A stretch of DNA of 64,000 nucleotides. It comes from an uncultured Amylibacter sp. GTDB taxonomy: Bacteria > Pseudomonadota > Alphaproteobacteria > Rhodobacterales > Rhodobacteraceae. Shown here piece by piece: positions 58,146 to 64,000 of the stretch. Under the pieces are notes generated by a model. That model did not search any database and was not told the origin of the DNA. It was given only the letters and a program-made list of their open reading frames with translations. The DNA lies in assembly GCA_959347345.1 (NCBI GenBank), contig OY365738.1, positions 186,001 through 250,000 on the forward strand, read 5' to 3'. The position numbers were made by a program, and so were the translations under genes. Positions within the stretch are counted from its first letter, which is position 1. Each line of letters starts with the position of its first letter.

Positions 58146-59228
58146 TTACCCATCTTCATAATGCAGCAGCAACGCCAGTGTTAAAAAGCACCCGCTTAAC
58201 GCGGGAAACCAAGTTGCTATAATCACCGGGACTTGCTCTGATTCGCCCAAAGTTATGGCAAAATTCTGCATAAAATAAAAGGCAAAACCCGCACCCACAG
58301 CATAAAGCACCGCCAAACGAACATTGCCAATACGCGGGTCTTTCAATGTGAAAACCGCACCGATAAGAAACATAGCCAGAAACAAAAACGGCCTTGATAA
58401 CAACGAATGCAACTGCATTTCATAGGGCAAAGACGACAACCCCGCCGCGCTGGTTTGGCGGATATAACTGGGCAAATCCAGAACAGATAGGCTGGGCGGG
58501 GCGGGCAATCCGTCCAGAATTTGCTCGGGGCTGATGGTGACTTGGAATCGCTTGGTTGGCAAGGAGTCCGCACCGACTTCGGGTGTGAAAACCTGCAAAT
58601 CCCACTGGGTGACATTTTGCAAAATTAACTGGTCTTCGCGTAGAAATCCATAGTGGGCAAAGTATCTCTCTTTGGCAACGCCCAAATCATTATACTCAAC
58701 GACGCTGACATCGCGTAGGACTCGCCCGCCTTGTTCGGCGGAATGGGCGTGGGCGATTATGTAGCTATCGTCCGATTTCTGCCGTATCCAAAAGCCAGTA
58801 TCGCTGACCGAAACAGTATTGCCCGTGGTGCTGGGTTTGTAGGTTTCGCTGTATTGCGCCATGCTGTGCGCCAAGGGTTCAAAGATTAAAGAGCTTACCG
58901 TGCCGATGATAAACGCGGATAATCCTGCCCCCACAAGGAATCTTAACGCGGACAGACCGCCAGTGCGGGCGATAACGAACTCCCGCGCTCTTGCCAGCCC
59001 GATGCTGAACGATAAGGCGGATAGCATGATAATCAGTGATAACGCTTGAATCATAATGGATGGGGTTTTTAACGCGGATATTTTGGCAACCGTGGTAAAG
59101 CTGTACCCCGTGCGTTGCGACCGCGATACGTTTTCTAGGAAATCAATCAAATAAACAAGGGCAAAGACTATGATAAAAACGCGGGCAAAGGCGATTAAAA
59201 ATCGGCGAGTGAAGTATAAAATTAACAT
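58146..59228 (-). CDS. lptG: LPS export permease LptG
   Basis: A 360-residue YjgP/YjgQ-family permease: helices at the N-terminus (FLIAFARVFIIVFALVYLIDFLE), then SIMIQALSLIIMLSALSFSIGLARAREFVIARTGGLSALRFL-type core, a periplasmic beta-jellyroll and three C-terminal helices. With LptF and LptB it extracts LPS from the inner membrane. It starts one base after the lptF stop. Confidence 0.92.
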   Translation of the reverse strand: MLILYFTRRFLIAFARVFIIVFALVYLIDFLENVSRSQRTGYSFTTVAKISALKTPSIMIQALSLIIMLSALSFSIGLARAREFVIARTGGLSALRFLVGAGLSAFIIGTVSSLIFEPLAHSMAQYSETYKPSTTGNTVSVSDTGFWIRQKSDDSYIIAHAHSAEQGGRVLRDVSVVEYNDLGVAKERYFAHYGFLREDQLILQNVTQWDLQVFTPEVGADSLPTKRFQVTISPEQILDGLPAPPSLSVLDLPSYIRQTSAAGLSSLPYEMQLHSLLSRPFLFLAMFLIGAVFTLKDPRIGNVRLAVLYAVGAGFAFYFMQNFAITLGESEQVPVIIATWFPALSGCFLTLALLLHYEDG

Positions 59229-59229
59229 G

Positions 59230-60357
59230 TCAAACCCGCACCCGTGCCGCCCGCGCTCGCCGCAGGGTTTTTATATCGTTACTGCCCAAGGCCAAAACAC
59301 ACCCCAATATAATCAGCAAAACAACGATAGGAATATAGGCAACGGCCGCATGAGCGTTGTCCTTCAAAATCTGGGTTTGGCAAAAGGCGCGGAAGAAATC
59401 AATCGACAGAGTCATAACACTAGCGACAATAATCCGCAGGATAATACTGCCTCTGGTAAAGCCGCCAACCAGCAGGGTTGCCATCCCGATAATAGGTATC
59501 AGCAACGCCAGCAGGGGTTTCACAAAGCGGTCATGAAAATACGCTCGGTCGTAGGCGGTGGCGGTAATATCATCGGTTTGTGCGGGCGTGAAAAGATAGC
59601 TATAAGTGGTGAAATCGCGCACGGAATTAATGCGGGCAGGGATGTTCGTGGCGAACTGCGCCAAATCATAGGAAAGCGTGTCAAAGGTAACCGTATTGAG
59701 CGTAATAGTTTCATAATCCAATTCTTGAATCGTGCCGTTGAATAAAAGCAGTTTTGCCGTGTCATCCTGCGTGATAATCTTGCCACTTTGGGCGAAATGC
59801 GTCAGGGTTCGGGTGGGGGATAATTGCTCTGCAATCATAATATCGGTGAGGTCGCCGTTGCTATCCTTCGCGCCGAAATAAAAGGTGGAGCGATTATCGC
59901 GAGTGATGAATTCACCGACTTTAATGATTTGGGTGACGTATTCTTGGGCAATTTCTATCTGGCGGTCTTGGTATTTTTTATAGGACACGGGTAGGGCGAA
60001 ATGCCCTAATAGTGAGACTAGGATAAAGCAAATAATCCCGAAATAGGCGAACGGCACGGCAAGGCGGAGCACGCTACGCCCGCTGGCCATCATCACCGTT
60101 AGCTCTGATTCGCCCAGCAAGCGATTGGTGACAAAGGCAGAGGCGGCAAAGGCCGATATAGGCAGGGCGAGGTCAATGGCTTGCGGTAGCAGATAGGCGC
60201 AGAGTTCCAGAAATATAACGGCAGGTTGGCGGTTTTTGGCGATGAAATCTAGGATGGATAAAGAGCGATTGAACCACAATATCCCCGCAAAGACGAGCAG
60301 GAAAAAGATGAAGGGAAAGAAAAGCTGTTTCAAGATGTATCGGTCAAGATAGGGCAA
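59230..60357 (-). CDS. lptF: LPS export permease LptF
   Basis: A 375-residue YjgP/YjgQ-family permease: LDRYILKQLFFPFIFFLLVFAGILWF, LPQAIDLALPISAFAASAFVTNRLLGESELTVMMASGRS-type core, periplasmic jellyroll and three C-terminal helices. The start is TTG (60357); no ATG or good ribosome site is seen near. It heads the operon lptF-lptG-lptD-surA-pdxA-ksgA and is divergent from pepA across a repeat-filled gap, the usual alphaproteobacterial neighbourhood. Confidence 0.9.
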   Translation of the reverse strand: MPYLDRYILKQLFFPFIFFLLVFAGILWFNRSLSILDFIAKNRQPAVIFLELCAYLLPQAIDLALPISAFAASAFVTNRLLGESELTVMMASGRSVLRLAVPFAYFGIICFILVSLLGHFALPVSYKKYQDRQIEIAQEYVTQIIKVGEFITRDNRSTFYFGAKDSNGDLTDIMIAEQLSPTRTLTHFAQSGKIITQDDTAKLLLFNGTIQELDYETITLNTVTFDTLSYDLAQFATNIPARINSVRDFTTYSYLFTPAQTDDITATAYDRAYFHDRFVKPLLALLIPIIGMATLLVGGFTRGSIILRIIVASVMTLSIDFFRAFCQTQILKDNAHAAVAYIPIVVLLIILGCVLALGSNDIKTLRRARAARVRV

Positions 60358-60423
60358 GGGCGGACTCTTTATTCAGGGGTTGGGGTTTATTGGGTTATAG
60401 CGGTTTTTTGGGGGAATGCAAAT

Positions 60424-60456
60424 TTAGTTGTTAGTTGTTAGTTATTAGTTGTTAGT
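60424..60456. repeat. Heptamer array (TTAGTTG)n, left arm
   Basis: Four to five units, about 67 bases upstream of the lptF start, leading into element copy 7. Confidence 0.88.
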
Positions 60457-60900
60457 GGGATTAGCCCACAAGGGCAGTTGAACCTGCCCGACAAAAAGCC
60501 CTACGGGTCTTCGTCATCGCTTGCGCGAATGCCGACCAGCTCCATGCGATGGCGTGGTCTTTTGCGCGTAGTCTCTTACACGCTTTGGCGTGTAAGCAGA
60601 CGTGGCGCAAAAGCCCTTGGGTTTCAAGACGATAGGGATTGTCATAAATTTGCTATCTGGAATAACAAGACGCTAGGTTAGATTATTTGTTTAGAATACT
60701 TGGGAATTGGCGATGGTTTTGCTCTAAATTTATTTAGACACTATACAAGACGCTGAGCCAAACCCCAGCCAAAAAATAGCCCGTCCAGATCTCCGCAGGA
60801 GGGGTGGGCGGGCGGGCGACCGAACGAAGGGGGCTTGCCCCCAAGTGAGGGCGCAACAAAAAACCTCCGCTCTTAACTTCTAATAACCAACTCCTAATCT
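60457..60900 (+). repeat. Dispersed hairpin element, copy 7 (mosaic)
   Basis: The first half is of the long subtype (GGAATAACAAGACG, ATACTTGGGAATTGG) and the second half of the short subtype (ACTATACAAGACGCTGAG, CTCCGCAGGAG). The main hairpin has the longest inner stem, CTTACACGC with GCGTGTAAG (near 60574-60596). The palindrome GGGCAGTTGAACCTGCCC sits at 60472-60489 and GGGGGCTTGCCCCC in the tail. It lies between the divergent lptF and pepA. Confidence 0.88.
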
Positions 60901-60944
60901 CTAATAACCAATCACTAATAACTAACAACTAACAACTAACAACT
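60901..60944. repeat. Heptamer array (TAACTAA)n, right arm
   Basis: CACTAATAACTAACAACTAA units, inverted relative to the left arm, ending about 66 bases before the pepA start. Confidence 0.85.
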
Positions 60945-61009
60945 ATTTACAATCCCCCCGCACCCTGCTAAACACCGCCCTAAACTAAACCACCAAACAG
61001 GAGCCAACC

Positions 61010-62497
61010 ATGAACAAAATCACCCCCATCACCCCGAAATTCACCGCGCTAGATTTGCCGTCCATCGCCACCCGCACGGGTAACATAGCCCTTATCATCC
61101 CCAAAACAGGGACTCTGGATTTTGCCGCAAGGCGGGTGAATCGCCTGTGTCGTGGGGCTTTGGCGCGGTTTGTAGATTCCACCGATTTCACCGATATGGA
61201 AAACGGAGACTGCTATCCCCTGACTTTCCCCGCCAATTTATCCGCCAGCCAAATCATCATTGTAAAGCTGGAAAACAACGCCAACGCCAAAACCCTGCGC
61301 CGAGCGGGCGCGGAAATCGCCAAATTCGGCAAAACCGATGATTTCCATATTTACGCCAAGAAATCCTGCCAAGGGGCGGAATTAGTCTTCGGGCTCTGCC
61401 TGCGTTTATACGATTTTAACATTTACAAAACGCCCAAAGACGCGAAGAAACCCAATTGTTTCGGCGCGGTTGCTTATTATAGCGAAGGCTCGCCCGCGCA
61501 AAAAACCGCCTATACCGCGCTTGCACCCTTGGCGGAGGGTGTGTTTTTCACCCGCAATCTGGTTAATGAACCCGCCAATATTTTGGGGACCGAAGAATTC
61601 GCCAAACGCTTGCTGGAATTGGAAAAAATAGGCGTTAAGGTCGAAGTCCTAGAAGAAAAAGCCCTTGAAAAACTGGGCATGCGGTCGTTGTTAGCGGTCG
61701 GGCAAGGCTCTCCCAGTCCGTCAAAAGTCGTCATTATGCAGTGGCAGGGCGGTGCCAAAAAAACCCCACCTTTCGCGCTGGTCGGCAAGGGCGTAGTCTT
61801 TGACACAGGCGGGATTTCCATAAAACCCGCGAACGGTATGGAAGAGATGACAATGGATATGGGCGGGGCTGGCGTGGTTGCTGGCGTGATGAAAACGCTG
61901 GCTTTGCGCAAGGCGCGCGCTAATGTCGTGGGGCTGGTCGGGCTGGTGGAAAACATGCCCGATGGCTTGGCTTACCGCCCGGGCGATATCGTGCGTTCCA
62001 TGAAAGGCGACACGATTGAGGTGATAAACACCGATGCAGAGGGGCGCATGGTTCTGGCGGATGTTTTGTGGTACGCGCAGAAGACTTTTGCCCCGTCTGG
62101 GATGATTGATTTGGCGACTTTGACGGGCGCGATTCTGGTTGGCTTGGGGCATGATTATGCGGGTGCTTTTGCCAATGATGATGCTCTGTGCGATGCGTTT
62201 TTGCGGGCGGCGGGTGCGGAATCAGAGGGCGCGTGGCGGCTGCCCATGGGCGCGTGCTATGACAAAATGATAAACAGCCACATTGCCGATATGAAAAATG
62301 TAGGGCGGCGGGTCGCGGGTTCCATCACCGCCGCGCAGTTTCTGCTGCGGTTTGTGGAAAAGGATACGCCGTGGATTCATCTGGATATCGCGGGGGTTGC
62401 GCGGACGGATTATGCGACGGATTTCGCGCCCAAAGGGGCGACTGGCTGGGGTGTTCTGGCGTTAAATCGCCTGATAGCCGATGGATATGAAAAATAG
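61010..62497 (+). CDS. pepA: Leucyl aminopeptidase (M17)
   Basis: A 495-residue M17 aminopeptidase: VGKGVVFDTGGISIKP (metal-binding Lys/Asp), MDMGGAGVVAGVM and the signature NTDAEGRMVLAD with metal-binding Asp and Glu. The N-terminal macro-like domain is present. It removes N-terminal residues from peptides and may, as in E. coli, also bind DNA. AGGAGCC before the ATG is a clear ribosome site. Confidence 0.95.
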   Translation: MNKITPITPKFTALDLPSIATRTGNIALIIPKTGTLDFAARRVNRLCRGALARFVDSTDFTDMENGDCYPLTFPANLSASQIIIVKLENNANAKTLRRAGAEIAKFGKTDDFHIYAKKSCQGAELVFGLCLRLYDFNIYKTPKDAKKPNCFGAVAYYSEGSPAQKTAYTALAPLAEGVFFTRNLVNEPANILGTEEFAKRLLELEKIGVKVEVLEEKALEKLGMRSLLAVGQGSPSPSKVVIMQWQGGAKKTPPFALVGKGVVFDTGGISIKPANGMEEMTMDMGGAGVVAGVMKTLALRKARANVVGLVGLVENMPDGLAYRPGDIVRSMKGDTIEVINTDAEGRMVLADVLWYAQKTFAPSGMIDLATLTGAILVGLGHDYAGAFANDDALCDAFLRAAGAESEGAWRLPMGACYDKMINSHIADMKNVGRRVAGSITAAQFLLRFVEKDTPWIHLDIAGVARTDYATDFAPKGATGWGVLALNRLIADGYEK

Positions 62498-62503
62498 GCG
62501 CGT

Positions 62504-62950
62504 ATGGGTGAGGTTTATTTTTATCATCTGACTCGTACGCCGTTGGCGGCGACTCTGCCCGTTATTGTGGGGAAATCTCTGGATAAAGGCTGGCGGGTTT
62601 TGCTGGCAAGCAGTGATGCCGAGCGGTTGGCGGTGCTGGATGAAATGCTGTGGCGTGATGGGTTTATACCGCACGGGATATCGGGGGGTGTTGCGGATGC
62701 GGATCAGCCTGTTTTATTGACGATTGATGGGGTTTCTGTGAATGCGAATAAGGCGGATATCTTGGTTTTAGTGGATGGAGTGGCGTTGAATATTGCTTTG
62801 GTTTCTAATTTTCAACGGGTGTGTTTGTTGTTTAATGGCGATGATGCGGACGCTTTGGGGCAGGCACGGGCCGACTGGAAAACTCTGGTAGCAGAGGGTA
62901 TGACCGCGCGGTATTATGCCCAAGAGGCGCGGGGGTGGGTCGCAAAATAG
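62504..62950 (+). CDS. holC: DNA polymerase III chi subunit
   Basis: A 148-residue HolC: VYFYHLTRTPLAATLPVIVGKSLDKGWRVLLASSDAERLAVLDEMLW-type start, GFIPHGIS, QPVLLTI and DILVLVDG, all family marks. Chi links the clamp loader to SSB at the replication fork. It starts six bases after pepA and shares its transcript, a common pairing. The TAG stop opens the next heptamer array. Confidence 0.92.
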   Translation: MGEVYFYHLTRTPLAATLPVIVGKSLDKGWRVLLASSDAERLAVLDEMLWRDGFIPHGISGGVADADQPVLLTIDGVSVNANKADILVLVDGVALNIALVSNFQRVCLLFNGDDADALGQARADWKTLVAEGMTARYYAQEARGWVAK

Positions 62951-62980
62951 TTGTTAGTTATTAGTTGTTAGTTGTTAGTG
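62948..62980. repeat. Heptamer array, left arm, starting in the holC stop
   Basis: TAGTTGTTAGTTATTAGTTG-type units beginning with the holC TAG. 62981-63086 between the arms is A+T-rich with TAATTATT/ATTAATTT-type short repeats and no element copy. Confidence 0.85.
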
Positions 62981-63086
62981 GGGTTTGCAGTGAGTTTTTT
63001 CCTAAAATAATTAACACCTATTTACTCATTAATTATTCACTAATTCATCATTAATTTATCATTAATTATTAATAACCAATAAATAA

Positions 63087-63219
63087 TCACTAATAACTAA
63101 TCGTTAATAACTAATCGTTAATAACTAATCGTTAATAACTAATAACTAATAACTAATAACTAATAACTAATAACTAACAACTAATAACTAATAACTAATA
63201 ACTAACAACTAATAACTAA
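63087..63219. repeat. Heptamer array (TAACTAA/TCGTTAATAAC)n, right arm
   Basis: About 19 units of TAACTAA, CAACTAA and a longer TAACTAATCGTTAA variant. It extends into the 3' end of the retropepsin gene and provides its stop codon on the minus strand. Confidence 0.88.
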
Positions 63220-63809
63220 CGTACCAGCGTCAATAAATCGCCTTTGATGTTTATCTCCCCGAACCTCGCCAAATAATCCATCCCCAACAAGGACACGCCC
63301 AAATCGCCTTCATTGACGGAGGCACGGACTTCCGTATCCTTTATTCCGCCCAATTCCACCGTCCGCAAAACCACCCGAGCCGACCGCACAACCCCATTCG
63401 CAGTATAGCTCCGCCCGTTAAAAACCAGCGAATCCATATCAATCCCGACGGCCCGCGCGGCCGCTTTATTCAGCACCAGAGCCGTCGCCCCCGTGTCAAT
63501 TAAAAAATGAACCGCCTCGCCATTTATGATGACTCGGGCGTGGAAATGCCCGTCCCTCGCCTTTTGAAACGTGACGGATTGGCCGTTTTCATCCAGCGCG
63601 ATTTTGGGGTAGTAAAACGGCGCGAGCTGCTCGCGCAGGGTATCTTTAAAGCCGTAGGCGATGATTAACCCAAGGAACAAAAGCAGCCAAATCCCCGCCT
63701 GTTGCGCGGTTTTGTTCCAATTGACTTTGCGCCCGTAGAACAGCGAGCCACCGATGAAAAACAGCAAAATCAGCATATAAATAAGGTTGGCCGTTTGATT
63801 GCCGCTCAT
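63216..63809 (-). CDS. Retropepsin-like aspartic protease (TIGR02281 type)
   Basis: A 197-residue protein with two N-terminal membrane helices (LIYMLILLFFIGGSLFYG, WLLLFLGLIIAYGF) and a retropepsin-fold domain with the catalytic FLIDTGATALVLN and the flap-distal LLGMDYL. It is a clan AA aspartic protease of the type common in Alphaproteobacteria, presumably acting as a dimer in the periplasm; target unknown. Five C residues directly precede the ATG. Confidence 0.88.
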   Translation of the reverse strand: MSGNQTANLIYMLILLFFIGGSLFYGRKVNWNKTAQQAGIWLLLFLGLIIAYGFKDTLREQLAPFYYPKIALDENGQSVTFQKARDGHFHARVIINGEAVHFLIDTGATALVLNKAAARAVGIDMDSLVFNGRSYTANGVVRSARVVLRTVELGGIKDTEVRASVNEGDLGVSLLGMDYLARFGEINIKGDLLTLVR

Positions 63810-63957
63810 GGGGGTCGTCCGTTTGGGTTGTCGGGTTGTCGGGGTTTGTGTGGGGTTTTTAGCCGATATCGCGGGGAATTGCTAGTTTTTTTATCGCGGG
63901 TCGCGCGGGGGAGGTTGCGTTTGGTCGGATAATCGGGTAATGAGGGGCAAAACATAA

Positions 63958-64000
63958 GGACAGGTGGCCGAGTGGTCGAAGGCGCACGCTTGGAAAGCGT
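63958..64000 (+). tRNA. tRNA-Ser(GGA), 5' part
   Basis: GGACAGG acceptor strand, TG, D arm GCCGAGTGGTCGAAGGC, and the anticodon arm with loop TTGGAAA (anticodon GGA). Cut by the window end. TTGCGT and TAATGA 17 bases apart just upstream may be the promoter. Confidence 0.9.

Overview
The window is a chromosomal stretch of an alphaproteobacterium. The lineage is inferred from several gene types that go together there: a recA preceded by the alphaproteobacterial SOS box GTTC-N7-GTTC, 5-aminolevulinate synthase (HemA), a CckA-type hybrid kinase, a DUF4167 protein, an LdtR-like regulator, a Bpt aminoacyltransferase, eukaryote-type NADP isocitrate dehydrogenase and a cysG/DUF2849/cysI/DUF934 sulfur operon. 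I cannot name the genus.

Layout: 1-2355 the 3' part of a repeat-built surface protein; 2439-6211 a TPR/YfgM-like protein, BamB and the GTPase Der; 6541-8355 CckA-like kinase; 8589-12924 recA, alaS and a DUF1330 gene; 12939-20320 mostly minus-strand genes (SMR transporter, icd, cysS, an esterase, a 3-methyladenine glycosylase, cobK and cbiD) around one plus-strand lipoprotein; 20874-25221 radA, cvpA, purF and an SDR; 25713-30519 znuA, an unknown gene, ilvB with a probable attenuation leader, and bpt; 30539-33197 a bufferin-type copper RiPP operon (bufA, bufB, bufC, doxX); 33507-38583 an assimilatory sulfite-reduction operon with a degenerate siroheme synthase and an inserted DUF4145 gene; 38758-42432 an Lrp regulator, a DNA methyltransferase with an HNH-like tail, an aspartate aminotransferase and sdhE; 42588-44973 an LdtR-like regulator and hemA; 45611-52263 a RodZ-like protein, ispG, prfA, prmC, a TAT-exported metallo-beta-lactamase-fold protein and DUF4167; 52877-60357 the envelope operon lptF-lptG-lptD-surA-pdxA-ksgA; 61010-63809 pepA, holC and a retropepsin-like protease; and the start of tRNA-Ser(GGA) at the right edge.

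Two things stand out. The first is the bufferin operon: a secreted four-cysteine precursor, its DUF692 and DUF2063 modifying pair and a DoxX membrane protein, with two tandem hairpins between precursor and enzyme genes that could set their ratio. The second is a family of non-coding repeats filling most large intergenic gaps. Arrays of a 7-base unit (TTAGTTA and variants) often begin inside the stop codon of a gene and usually face an inverted array at the other end of the gap. Between the arms lies either a dispersed element of roughly 230-450 bp with several hairpins (seven copies), or tandem 49-bp units built around a short palindrome. The main hairpin of the dispersed element keeps its pairing while its bases differ between copies, which points to selection on folded RNA or cruciform DNA.
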